From Neptunicoccus cionae (GTDB taxonomy: Bacteria; Pseudomonadota; Alphaproteobacteria; Rhodobacterales; Rhodobacteraceae), in the NCBI RefSeq assembly GCF_002860325.1, contig NZ_PKOJ01000002.1, positions 372,001-436,000 on the forward strand: 64,000 nucleotides of DNA, written 5' to 3'. This document shows positions 41,524 through 49,775 of the stretch, in pieces. Position 1 is the first letter of the stretch. Each line of letters begins with the position of its first letter. Under the pieces are notes generated by a model. That model ran no database searches and was not told the DNA's origin. It was given only the letters and a program-made list of their open reading frames with translations. Made by a program: the position numbers and the translations under genes.

Positions 41524-42356
41524 TGCGCACCCACCACGTTTCCGGCGGGGGCGGCTGCAAGATCCATGTCACGGATCAGGGCCCCGAAGACGCACCTGCC
41601 CTGTTGTTTATCCACGGCTGGGCGCAGCATAACATCTGCTGGCAGGCCCAAGCGCCACTGGCTGAAAAATTCCGCGTCGTCGCGCTCGACCTGCGCGGGC
41701 ATGGCGGGTCGGATACGCCTTCAGAGGTGGAAGACTACACCGACGCAACACTCTGGGCCAACGACATCTATGCTGTGATCACCGAACTTGGGCTGAAAAA
41801 TCCGGTCCTGATCGGCTGGTCCTATGGCGCACGGGTGATTTCTTCCTATCTTGCCACCCACGGGCAGGATGCCATCAGCGCGATTGTCCTTGTGGGCGGT
41901 ATCATTGCCATCGGCAAACACCGCGAGCCGTGGATGATGGGGGAAGGCAGCCCTGCGCTGAACCGCGATCTGTACACATCCGATCAGAACCGGCTGATCC
42001 CTGCGACTGTGAAATTTGTCGAACAATGTACCTACAAGCCGCTCGACAGGGCCAGCTACGCAACGCTGGTTGCGGCCAATATGCTGGTACCCGCGCTGGT
42101 GCGCCGCGCCCTGTTTGCAGGCGATTGGGATTGCCGGCCAATCTGGCAGGCGTTTTCCAAACCCGCATTGGTGATCCACGGTGCAGAGGACAACATTGTT
42201 TTGCCTTCCGTCGGCAAAACCGCGGCAGAAGCACTGCCCGATTGCACCCTGTCTCTTTATTCCGAAACCGGACATGCGCCCTTTGCCGAGCATCCGGCCC
42301 GTTTCAACGACGAGATTGCCGCCTTTGCTGCAAACGCCCTTGGAGTTTCACAATGA
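41523..42356 (+). CDS. alpha/beta hydrolase inserted between soeA and soeB
   Basis: 277-residue alpha/beta-hydrolase. The core elements are ALLFIHGWAQH (oxyanion hole), LDLRGHGGSD, nucleophile elbow GWSYGAR with Ser, an acid in VIHGAEDNIVLP, and the catalytic His in TGHAPFAEHP. Cap helices lie between. Its start codon overlaps the soeA stop (TGATG), and its stop overlaps the soeB start (ATGA), so all four genes are translationally coupled. No signal peptide. It resembles BioH-like or esterase hydrolases; a role in sulfite oxidation is not known to me. The frame opening at 41391 lies inside soeA and is not the start. Confidence 0.9.
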   Translation: MRTHHVSGGGGCKIHVTDQGPEDAPALLFIHGWAQHNICWQAQAPLAEKFRVVALDLRGHGGSDTPSEVEDYTDATLWANDIYAVITELGLKNPVLIGWSYGARVISSYLATHGQDAISAIVLVGGIIAIGKHREPWMMGEGSPALNRDLYTSDQNRLIPATVKFVEQCTYKPLDRASYATLVAANMLVPALVRRALFAGDWDCRPIWQAFSKPALVIHGAEDNIVLPSVGKTAAEALPDCTLSLYSETGHAPFAEHPARFNDEIAAFAANALGVSQ

Positions 42357-43138
42357 CCACCTTACCCCAATCCACCCACAAGAAACTGGGCCTAGCCATT
42401 GATCTGGACATCTGCGTCGGGTGTCATGCCTGCGTGATCAACTGCAAGGAATGGAACACGTCAAACTATGGCGCCCCTCTGTCAGATCAGGACGCATATG
42501 GCGCGGAACCTGTTGGCACATTCCTGAACCGCATTCACACGTTTGAGGTGAAAGCCGCTGACAAACCGGCCCAGACCGTCCACTTCCCCAAATCCTGTCT
42601 GCACTGCGATGATGCGCCCTGTGTTACAGTCTGTCCGACTGGCGCGAGCTACAAGCGCGCAGATGACGGGATCGTTCTGGTAAACGAATCCGATTGCATC
42701 GGCTGCGGTCTCTGCGCTTGGGCCTGTCCGTACGGCGCACGGGAACTGGATGCGGCTGAAGGTGTGATGAAGAAATGCACCCTTTGTGTAGACCGCATCT
42801 ACAACGAGAACCTGCCCGAGATCGACCGAGAGCCGGCCTGCGTACGTACCTGCCCCGCAAATGCCCGCCATTTCGGGGATTACGCAGACCCCGACAGCAA
42901 CGTGTCCCGCATGGCAGCAGAACGAGGTGCGGTGCCATTGTTCCCTGAACAGGGCACCAGTCCGGTGAACCGTTACCTGCCCCCCCGTCCGAAGGCGGAT
43001 ATACAGACAGACGGTGACATCGACATCCTCGCACCGTTTCTGGACACCTCGGGCAACGGCAATACCGCGTCCGGCACATCATCTACATCTGCCAAGGGCC
43101 TTTTGGGCTGGCTCGACAAAGCACTGGAGGCCATCTGA
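42353..43138 (+). CDS. soeB: sulfite dehydrogenase iron-sulfur subunit SoeB
   Basis: 261-residue ferredoxin-like electron-transfer subunit with four 4Fe-4S clusters. Cys groups are seen at CVGCHACVINC, CLHCDDAPCVTVCPTG, CIGCGLCAWACPYG and CTLCVD...CVRTCPANA. It carries electrons from SoeA to the membrane subunit. About 40 extra residues at the C-terminus (after NRYLPPRPK) are Thr/Ser-rich and then end in LLGWLDKALEAI. The start overlaps the hydrolase stop (ATGA) and the stop overlaps soeC (TGATG). Confidence 0.9.
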   Translation: MTTLPQSTHKKLGLAIDLDICVGCHACVINCKEWNTSNYGAPLSDQDAYGAEPVGTFLNRIHTFEVKAADKPAQTVHFPKSCLHCDDAPCVTVCPTGASYKRADDGIVLVNESDCIGCGLCAWACPYGARELDAAEGVMKKCTLCVDRIYNENLPEIDREPACVRTCPANARHFGDYADPDSNVSRMAAERGAVPLFPEQGTSPVNRYLPPRPKADIQTDGDIDILAPFLDTSGNGNTASGTSSTSAKGLLGWLDKALEAI

Positions 43139-44022
43139 TGCATCCCGCACCTTCTGTTATTGTCTTTACGGCCCTGTCAGGGCTCGGCTTTGGTCTGCTG
43201 GCCTTTTTGGGGGTAAACGTCCCCGATGTGACCGGCATGACAGCCTTCATTTTCTTCTTCATCGCCTATGCGCTGGCGGTGGGGGGGCTGGTCGCATCCA
43301 CCTTCCACCTTGGCAATCCGCAACGCGCATTAAAGGCATTCACTCAATGGCGCAGCAGCTGGCTGTCCCGTGAAGGCGTGTTTGCCGTCCTGTCGTTATG
43401 CGTCATGGGCATTTATGCCGCCTGTCTGATTTTTCTCGACCTCCGTCTGCCGGTTGTGGGGATCATCGGTTCGATTCTCAGCCTGATCTCTGTTTATTGC
43501 ACCTCAATGATTTACGGACAGTTAAAGACAGTGCCCCGCTGGAACCAGCCGCTGACGCCGTTCCTGTTTCTGGCCTATGCGCAGACCGGCGGTGCGCTGT
43601 TGTCCGGTCAGGTCTATCTGGCGGCTGGTCTGATGGTGCTGCTTATGATCTTGCAATACGCCCATTGGACCATCGGAGACACCCGTCTGGCGGCGGCGGG
43701 AGGCACGATCGAGGCGGCCACGGGTCTCGGGCATCTGGGGAAGGTGCGGCTGCTGGAAAGCCCCCATAGCGGGACCAACTATCTTTTGCGCGAAATGGCA
43801 TATGAGGTGGGTCGCAAGCACGCTGTGAAGCTGCGAGTGATTGCCCTGCTGCTTCTGGGGTTCCTGCCCTGCGCCCTGCTGGTTCTGACAGCACCTGGCC
43901 ATCTGAGCGCGCTTGTGGCAATCGTCCTGCATGTGGCCGGCGTCTTTGCCGCACGCTGGTTGTTCTTCGCAGAGGCCGAGCATGTGCAGGCACTTTACTA
44001 CGACCGTCACAGAGCCGCTTGA
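43138..44022 (+). CDS. soeC: sulfite dehydrogenase membrane anchor SoeC (DmsC family)
   Basis: 294-residue integral membrane subunit of the DmsC/NrfD group with about eight hydrophobic helices, starting PSVIVFTALSGLGFGLLAFLGV and including the conserved loop STFHLGNPQRALKAFTQWRSSWLSREGVF that is typical of DmsC. It anchors SoeAB at the cytoplasmic face and hands electrons to quinone. It ends with HVQALYYDRHRAA. A terminator follows 25 bp downstream. Confidence 0.92.
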   Translation: MHPAPSVIVFTALSGLGFGLLAFLGVNVPDVTGMTAFIFFFIAYALAVGGLVASTFHLGNPQRALKAFTQWRSSWLSREGVFAVLSLCVMGIYAACLIFLDLRLPVVGIIGSILSLISVYCTSMIYGQLKTVPRWNQPLTPFLFLAYAQTGGALLSGQVYLAAGLMVLLMILQYAHWTIGDTRLAAAGGTIEAATGLGHLGKVRLLESPHSGTNYLLREMAYEVGRKHAVKLRVIALLLLGFLPCALLVLTAPGHLSALVAIVLHVAGVFAARWLFFAEAEHVQALYYDRHRAA

Positions 44023-44046
44023 ACCGCCCTCACAGCCGATAATACA

Positions 44047-44080
44047 GGCCCGCACGGTATCAGAGCCGCGTGGGCCTTTT
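44047..44080 (+). terminator. intrinsic terminator after soeC
   Basis: 11-bp stem (GGCCCGCACGG with CCGCGTGGGCC, one G-U pair and one mismatch) with an 8-nt loop, then TTTTCTTTGG. It closes the soe operon. Confidence 0.75.
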
Positions 44081-44163
44081 CTTTGGCCTGCAGGCGGCTA
44101 AAACGTCCACTTGGAGCGAAGCTGGACGGAGGGTTTTAACCAGTCGCCACCGGACATAAAAAA

Positions 44164-44199
44164 ACGCTCCCAGGAGGCAATGTCCGGGAGCGTCTTTTT
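44164..44199. terminator. bidirectional intrinsic terminator
   Basis: Stem ACGCTCCC/GGGAGCGT (44164-44171, 44186-44193) with a 14-nt loop. It is followed by CTTTTTT on the plus strand and preceded by a run of A, giving T on the minus strand. No gene lies directly against either side, so it may end an unannotated short transcript. Confidence 0.75.
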
Positions 44200-44397
44200 T
44201 CGTCAGTTTCGCACCGGATGCACGGGACGAGCGTGCTGCCTTAGCGAAGCGCGTTGTTGTAAGGTGGCCGCTGTCAGTGAAACGGGGCCTTTTTACCACA
44301 ACCGGTGCTGTGCACCTGACTGACCTGGAGGTGGGCGGCTTGCGCCCTGAAGTCGAGAATGGTTATCGCCTTAAAACCCTTTGTTTTCTAGCCTCCA

Positions 44398-44512
44398 TTC
44401 GCGAAATGACACATATTCTTCGCCAAATGCACACCTCTTTCCGAATTTCAATTTGGCGGTTCGTGAAATGTACACCCGCTTTTTGACCTGCACCGTTCGC
44501 GAAGCGTCTAAT
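44398..44512 (+). repeat. four spaced direct repeats upstream of the LytTR gene
   Basis: Repeats of the form TTCGCGAAATGNNCACN at 44398, 44419, 44460 and 44496 (TTCGCGAAATGACACAT, TTCGCCAAATGCACACC, TTCGTGAAATGTACACC and the shorter TTCGCGAAGCG). The distances are 21, 41 and 36 bp. A spacing near two helical turns between the first two, and four between the second and third, is what LytTR dimers use. Likely a promoter operator. Confidence 0.6.
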
Positions 44513-44620
44513 GGCCGCCACGGACTGAACACAGCACCGCCCTGCGACCGACACATTTCCGCCAGATTCCTTTCCCATCCTAAGAAAGACGCTAAAACCC
44601 CCAATAAAACGGGAAAACCC

Positions 44621-45412
44621 ATGAATATTCACATCGTTTTTTCCGGTCGGGACAGAAATGTGCTGCATGCGCTGCCTGCTGTTATGTGGCTGGCCAGCTG
44701 CCTCTACACCGTTCTGATCGTATTGAACGCTTTACCGCCGATGCTTTCGTCGCAATCTCCGGTATCGCTCAAGAATATTGCCGTCATCCTGATGTGTATT
44801 CTGATCGTTTACCCCTTGTACCGGCTGGGTTTTCTGACGCTGACGCGGATGTATCCCGACAGTCCTGTTGTCAAACGAATCGCAGCACTGTCGCTAATCT
44901 GTGTTGTCGTCGGGGCGTTAAGCCTCGGGTTGGCACTGATCGCGGTGGATATTTCGGGCAGTGTTCTCTCCCGTGCAGATCTGCGCTGGTATCTCCTGAA
45001 CATGATGGTCGGTATCTTCCTGATGCCTGTTTTCTTCTTCATAATCCGCGGCAGTAACATCGTGCGAGAGCAGTTCACCCACGGCGGCAGCACACAGGCT
45101 GCACGGCTGATCCTGCGCAAGCTCGGGCCGGACGCCGGCAGCAAATTGGTCCGGATGCAGAGCGCCGACCACTATGTCGAGGTGCACACCGAAAAAGGAC
45201 CGAAACTGTTGTTGATGCGGCTGTCCGATGCGACACAGATGCTGGAAAGTTTTGACGGCTCTCAGGTGCACCGCTCCCACTGGGTAAACTTCAACGAAGT
45301 CACCGATGTCATCAAAAGGGACCGCAAGGTATGGCTGCGCATGTCCGATGGCACAGATGTACCGGTGTCCCGCAGCTATCGCCCCGAACTCAGGGCGGCG
45401 GGCATGATTTAG
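44621..45412 (+). CDS. membrane-bound LytTR-domain transcriptional regulator
   Basis: 263 residues from ATG 44621 (MNIHIVFSGRDRN), preferred because the longer frame back to 44381 runs through the repeat region. Four hydrophobic helices (about residues 15-140) are followed by a LytTR DNA-binding domain (AGSKLVRMQSADHYVEVHTEKGPKLLLMRLSDATQMLESFDGSQVHRSHWVNFNEVTDV and a basic tail). No receiver domain, so it belongs to the membrane LytTR group. It is probably autoregulatory, with its operator in the spaced repeats upstream. The signal is unknown. Confidence 0.88.
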   Translation: MNIHIVFSGRDRNVLHALPAVMWLASCLYTVLIVLNALPPMLSSQSPVSLKNIAVILMCILIVYPLYRLGFLTLTRMYPDSPVVKRIAALSLICVVVGALSLGLALIAVDISGSVLSRADLRWYLLNMMVGIFLMPVFFFIIRGSNIVREQFTHGGSTQAARLILRKLGPDAGSKLVRMQSADHYVEVHTEKGPKLLLMRLSDATQMLESFDGSQVHRSHWVNFNEVTDVIKRDRKVWLRMSDGTDVPVSRSYRPELRAAGMI

Positions 45413-45423
45413 CGGCAAGTCCT

Positions 45424-46329
45424 TTACAGGAACAGCACGAGCACCAGAATCGACAGCACCACGAATACGATACCTGCCAATTCCCGCAGGGTTGTGGTTT
45501 CTTTGAAGAACAGGGTTGAAGCAAGAAAGGAAAAGATCAGTTCTACCTGACCGACCGCCTTCACATATGCCGCGTTTTGCAGGGTAAAAGCCGTGAACCA
45601 GCCAAGCGATCCGATCATACCGGACAGACCAACCAGCGCTGTAACCCGCCAGTGATGCAATACTTTGGCGATTTCACCCTTTTCCCGCAGAGACAGCCAT
45701 GCGGACATAATAACGGTCTGGAAGGTCGTCACGCACATAAGGGTAAAGACCGAGCGCAGCAGAAAATGTGAGTCGCCCAAAGACAGGGACGCCCCCCGAT
45801 AGCCGATGGCAGACACCCCGAACAGCGCACCAGACGCCAGCCCCAGACCCGCGGCCCCGTTGAAATAACGGCGCCACCCGCCTCTGCCCTGCTGCTCTGG
45901 CGGGTCGGACAGCAGGATCACACCAACCAGCCCGATCACGATTGCAAGAAGCCCAGCGCCGGAAACACCCTCCCCCAGAACAATCATGCCAATCAAGGCA
46001 GTCTGGATCGTCTCGGTTTTCTTGAAGGTGATGCCAACGGCAAAGTTGCGACGGGAAAAAAGCGCAACGACGCACATTGTGGCAAGGATTTGCGCCACAC
46101 CACCGATCCCTGCAAACCAGAAGAATCGAGGGGACAGAGAGGGAAGCTGCCAGCCATTGGCGGTGGCGAGCCCCCAAAGCAAAACTGCCGCAAGCGGTGC
46201 AGCAAAGAGAAACCGCGCAAATGTCGCGCCTGCTGTGCTCAGCCCCGTGGCTTTCAGGTGTTTTTGCAACATAAAGCGCAGGTTCTGACTGAACGCTGCG
46301 CCAATACTGATAAGAATCCAGAGATCCAT
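45424..46329 (-). CDS. EamA/DMT-superfamily transporter
   Basis: 301-residue inner-membrane protein with about ten helices arranged as two EamA repeats (first QNLRFMLQKHLKATGLSTAGATFARFLFAAPL, second ASGALFGVSAIGYRGASL...). Conserved Gly/Pro/Glu positions around the end of each repeat include LGEGVSGAGLLAIVIGLVGVILL and FFKETTTLRELAGIVFVVLSILVLV. A small metabolite or drug exporter is likely; the substrate cannot be inferred. Convergent with the LytTR gene (11-bp gap). Confidence 0.9.
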   Translation of the reverse strand: MDLWILISIGAAFSQNLRFMLQKHLKATGLSTAGATFARFLFAAPLAAVLLWGLATANGWQLPSLSPRFFWFAGIGGVAQILATMCVVALFSRRNFAVGITFKKTETIQTALIGMIVLGEGVSGAGLLAIVIGLVGVILLSDPPEQQGRGGWRRYFNGAAGLGLASGALFGVSAIGYRGASLSLGDSHFLLRSVFTLMCVTTFQTVIMSAWLSLREKGEIAKVLHHWRVTALVGLSGMIGSLGWFTAFTLQNAAYVKAVGQVELIFSFLASTLFFKETTTLRELAGIVFVVLSILVLVLFL

Positions 46330-46445
46330 GGATCAAGCCTTTCGCTTGACCCTTAAAACCACGCCCCCATCCATAGGTCGAGAGCCAATCGTCAAAAAAG
46401 AGAGCCTGAGAAGGCACCCGATAATGCAATCAGCCCGAAGCTCAC

Positions 46446-46712
46446 TTACTTCTTGGCGGCAGGCTTTTTGTTTGACTTGCCTTCCAGCGCATCAAGACGT
46501 GCGGAAAGGGCCGCGTTTTCTTCGCGGGCTTTTTGTGCCATCAGACGCACGGCGTCAAATTCCTCACGGCTCACAAAATCACGGTCGGCCAGCCAACGGT
46601 CCATCCAGCTTTTCATCGCCGTTTCCGCCTCTGTGCGCGCACCTTGTGCAACGCCCATTGCGTTTGTCATCACCTGACTGAGATCTTCAAACAGTTTGTT
46701 ACGGGTCTGCAT
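46446..46712 (-). CDS. ubiK: ubiquinone biosynthesis accessory factor (UbiK/BMFP)
   Basis: 88 residues from ATG 46712 (MQTRNKLFEDLSQVMTNAMG). A short N-terminal helix, a coiled-coil-like middle (FVSREEFDAVRLMAQKAREENAALSARLDALEGK) and a Lys/Ala tail fit the BMFP/UbiK family, which assists the ubiquinone biosynthesis complex. Earlier family names (membrane fusogenic BMFP) exist. It is divergent from lgt, an arrangement common in Rhodobacteraceae. The longer frame to 46892 is not used. Confidence 0.88.
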   Translation of the reverse strand: MQTRNKLFEDLSQVMTNAMGVAQGARTEAETAMKSWMDRWLADRDFVSREEFDAVRLMAQKAREENAALSARLDALEGKSNKKPAAKK

Positions 46713-46833
46713 AGCGGCCCCCTTATCATTGCTGTGTTTCATCGTTATATGGGGTCGAAACAGGCAAAAGCAAAGCCCCAAAAGCGGAACGCGACCCTTC
46801 GCCCCGTGATGCGGCCGGAAAAAAGGCATTCCG

Positions 46834-47727
46834 ATGATAGCAGCTCTCCCCTTTCCCGACATTGATCCGGTTCTTATTTCTTTCGACATCATGGGCTTTA
46901 CGCTGGCGATCCGCTGGTATGCGCTGGCCTATATTGCCGGATTCCTTCTGGCGTGGGGCTGGGCAAATCGTGCACTGCGGCGGGATTATCTCTGGATGGG
47001 GAATACCCCGCCCATGACCCCCAAACATACCGAGGATTTCCTGACATGGGCCATCATTGGTGTGATTTTGGGCGGGCGTCTGGGCTATGTGCTGTTCTAT
47101 TCCAAGGGCGCCTATCTGGACGATCCGGCGATGATCCTGCGGGTCTGGGAGGGCGGCATGTCCTTCCACGGCGGTTTTGCCGGTGTCGTCGTCGCAGCCC
47201 TAATATATGCCCGAAAACACTTTATTCCCCTATTCTCGCTGGGCGATATTCTGGCGATCGGGGTGCCTATCGGTCTGGGGCTTGGTCGGGTTGCCAACTT
47301 TATCAACGGCGAACTTTGGGGCCGCCCCACTACTGCGCCTTGGGGCGTGGTTTTTCCAAACACACCGGACTGTCCGATCGGCTGGACCGAAAGCGTTTGC
47401 GCACGCCATCCTTCACAACTGTATGAAGCCCTGCTGGAAGGCGTGGTCCTTTTTGCCCTGCTCGGGTACCTCGCATACCGGCGCGGCTGGCTGAAAACGC
47501 CCGGTGCCCTGACCGCGCTGTTCTTTGCGGGCTACGGACTGTCGCGTTTTGTTGTGGAATTTTTCCGTCAGGGCGATTCCCAATTCACCGATTTTTCCAA
47601 TCCTTGGGGCCATGTGCTGCGCTTCGGGCAGAACCCTGACAGTTTCGGCCTGACAATGGGGCAGCTTCTCTCCCTGCCGATGATCGCCTTCGGGATTGCC
47701 ATGCTGATCTATGTGCGCCGAAAATGA
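46834..47727 (+). CDS. lgt: prolipoprotein diacylglyceryl transferase
   Basis: 297-residue inner-membrane enzyme that transfers diacylglycerol to the lipobox Cys of prolipoproteins. Seven hydrophobic helices. The Lgt signatures are MSFHGGFAGVVVAALIYARKH and GRVANFINGELWGRPT (the GRxxNFxNxExxG motif), followed by RHPSQLYEALLEG. The stop overlaps the start of the following methyltransferase gene by 4 bp. First gene of an lgt-midA-pgeF operon. Confidence 0.96.
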   Translation: MIAALPFPDIDPVLISFDIMGFTLAIRWYALAYIAGFLLAWGWANRALRRDYLWMGNTPPMTPKHTEDFLTWAIIGVILGGRLGYVLFYSKGAYLDDPAMILRVWEGGMSFHGGFAGVVVAALIYARKHFIPLFSLGDILAIGVPIGLGLGRVANFINGELWGRPTTAPWGVVFPNTPDCPIGWTESVCARHPSQLYEALLEGVVLFALLGYLAYRRGWLKTPGALTALFFAGYGLSRFVVEFFRQGDSQFTDFSNPWGHVLRFGQNPDSFGLTMGQLLSLPMIAFGIAMLIYVRRK

Positions 47728-48773
47728 CTGCTCTGAAGGATATACTGCTGCGCCAGATCGCGCGGCTCGGCACGCTAAGCATTTCGGAATATATGACCCA
47801 GTGTCTCTACCACCCCGATCACGGCTATTACACGCAGGCCAAACCGCTGGGACGTGGCGGGGATTTCATCACCGCTCCGGAAATCAGCCAGATGTTTGGC
47901 GAAATGATCGGTCTGTGCCTTGCACAGAACTGGCTGGATCAGGGCGCACCCGATCCGTTCTGTCTAGCGGAACTGGGCCCAGGATCAGGCCAGTTGATGG
48001 AAGATATTCTGCGGGCGACGAAATCCGTTCCGGGGTTTCATCAGGCCGCAAGATTACACCTGTGCGAGGTGAACCCGCATCTGAAAGCCCAACAACAGGC
48101 GCGTCTGGGTGAATTTGATCCGAAGTGGATCGCATCAACCACGGACCTGCCCGCCCTGCCCCTGTTTCTGATGGCAAACGAATTTCTCGACTGTCTGCCG
48201 ATTAACCAGTTTATCGCCACGGAAGGCGGCTGGGACGAACAGGTTATTGCCGCGCAGGACGGGCAGCTTGTCTTTGGTCGCCGCCCCGCCGGTGCGGTTG
48301 CAACAGAACTGCCAAAAGACGCCGCCGCCGGCACTATTGTCGAGCTTTGCCCTGCTGCGAACGCCGTAGTACAGGATATCGCTGCTGTGATCGCGCAACA
48401 ATCCGGCTGCGCCCTGATCTGCGACTATGGCGGATCGGGCGGAGGCGATACATTGCAGGCATTGCGCGCCCATCAAAAGGTAGATCCTCTCAGCATGCCC
48501 GGTCAGGCAGATCTGACTGCCCATGTAAACTTTTCCGCACTGAAAGACGCCGTCCGCGACGCGCAGGTCTGCGGCCCTGTTCCACAGGGCGCCTTTCTGG
48601 AACGGTTGGGCATAACTGCCCGTGCACAGGCCTTGGCCGGACGGCTGACCGGAGAAAAACTGGAAACCCATATCGCAGCCCATCACCGCTTGACGCATCC
48701 CGATGAAATGGGCGAGTTATTCAAGGTAATGGCAATCCTGCCGGAAGGCGGGACAACACCGGCGGGGTTTTAG
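47724..48773 (+). CDS. SAM-dependent methyltransferase, MidA/NDUFAF7 family
   Basis: 349-residue class I methyltransferase. Typical N-terminal stretch ISEYMTQCLYHPDHGYYTQAKPLGRGGDFITAPEISQMFGEMIG, then the SAM motif AELGPGSGQLMEDIL. The eukaryotic relative NDUFAF7 methylates an Arg of a complex I subunit; the bacterial function is probably similar but is not established here. Its start overlaps lgt by 4 bp and pgeF follows after 2 bp. Confidence 0.92.
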   Translation: MTALKDILLRQIARLGTLSISEYMTQCLYHPDHGYYTQAKPLGRGGDFITAPEISQMFGEMIGLCLAQNWLDQGAPDPFCLAELGPGSGQLMEDILRATKSVPGFHQAARLHLCEVNPHLKAQQQARLGEFDPKWIASTTDLPALPLFLMANEFLDCLPINQFIATEGGWDEQVIAAQDGQLVFGRRPAGAVATELPKDAAAGTIVELCPAANAVVQDIAAVIAQQSGCALICDYGGSGGGDTLQALRAHQKVDPLSMPGQADLTAHVNFSALKDAVRDAQVCGPVPQGAFLERLGITARAQALAGRLTGEKLETHIAAHHRLTHPDEMGELFKVMAILPEGGTTPAGF

Positions 48774-48775
48774 GC

Positions 48776-49534
48776 ATGACACTGGAAATTCTGACTTCTG
48801 ACACGCTGGCTCCGGTCCGCCACGGTTTTTTCACCCGTCGCGGCGGCGCCTCTTCGGGCATCTTCAGCGGCTTGAACTGCGGTCTGGGCTCCAGCGACCA
48901 GCGCGAGGTTGTGAGCCTGAACCGAAAGATGGCTGCCAAAGCGATGGGCACCACGAATGACATGCTGGCAGGGGTTCACCAGATCCATTCCGATAAAGTC
49001 CATGTGGTGACCGCGCAAAACGCCACCGAACGCCCTGAAGCAGATGCACTTGTTACTGCGGAAAAGGGTGTGGGCCTGTCGGTTCTTGCTGCTGATTGCG
49101 CACCGATCCTTTTTGCCGACGCGAACGCCGGTGTCATCGGTGCTGCCCATTCCGGCTGGAAAGGCGCGGTGGGCGGCGTCATTTCCGAAACAGTGGACGC
49201 GATGGTGAAGCTGGGTGCAAAGCGGGAAGACATCAAGGCCAGCATCGGCCCCTGTATCAGCCAGCGCAATTACGAGGTCGGCCCTGAATTTTTTGAACAG
49301 TTCATGGATGAAGACCCCGACTTCACCCGTTTTTTCACAAACGGAACAGAGGACCGCTATCTCTTTGATCTGCCCGGTTTCTGCCTGCACCAGTTGCGTG
49401 AAACAGGACTGGCAGAGGCGCATTGGATCGGACATTGCACCTATCTGGACGAAAACAGGTTCTTTTCCTACCGGCGCACCACCCATCGCAAGGAAGCGGA
49501 TTACGGGCGGTTGATCTCGGCCATCATATTGTAG
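48776..49534 (+). CDS. pgeF: peptidoglycan editing factor PgeF (multicopper laccase-domain family)
   Basis: 252-residue cytoplasmic protein of the YfiH/DUF152 group. The key residues are visible in VHQIHSDKVHVVT, SVLAADCAPILFAD and GAAHSGWKGAVGGV, which supply His and Cys to a metal site; SIGPCISQRNYEVGPEF follows. Members remove wrongly incorporated amino acids from peptidoglycan precursors, and earlier were called polyphenol oxidases. Third gene of the lgt-midA-pgeF operon. Confidence 0.93.
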   Translation: MTLEILTSDTLAPVRHGFFTRRGGASSGIFSGLNCGLGSSDQREVVSLNRKMAAKAMGTTNDMLAGVHQIHSDKVHVVTAQNATERPEADALVTAEKGVGLSVLAADCAPILFADANAGVIGAAHSGWKGAVGGVISETVDAMVKLGAKREDIKASIGPCISQRNYEVGPEFFEQFMDEDPDFTRFFTNGTEDRYLFDLPGFCLHQLRETGLAEAHWIGHCTYLDENRFFSYRRTTHRKEADYGRLISAIIL

Positions 49535-49775
49535 CCATTTGCGAAACAATGTGACGAATACGCGTCGCATTCGGCCACATTTGAATTCTGCGTCTTCCGT
49601 TTGAACCACTCAAATCCGTTAAGAGTCAATGTGTTGGCGGAAACCGGACCGCTGCCACATTCTACCCGCGCATTCCGGCAGGTTTCACAAAACAACCTTT
49701 ATCCGGAACAGTTTACGGCGCAATCCGGCGGTAGAACTGTCTTAACGAAACAATAACTCTCTTGGAGTAAGACAG

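Larger units (their letters stand above)
44080..44620. other. 540-bp region between soeC and the LytTR gene
   Basis: No convincing gene. It holds a second hairpin CGTCCA...TGGACG (44104-44128), a bidirectional terminator (44164-44199), a stretch with no clear structure (44200-44390), and then a run of TTCGNNAA repeats before the LytTR gene. Short frames at 44111 and 44277 lack ribosome binding sites. A small RNA cannot be excluded between the hairpins. Confidence 0.5.
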
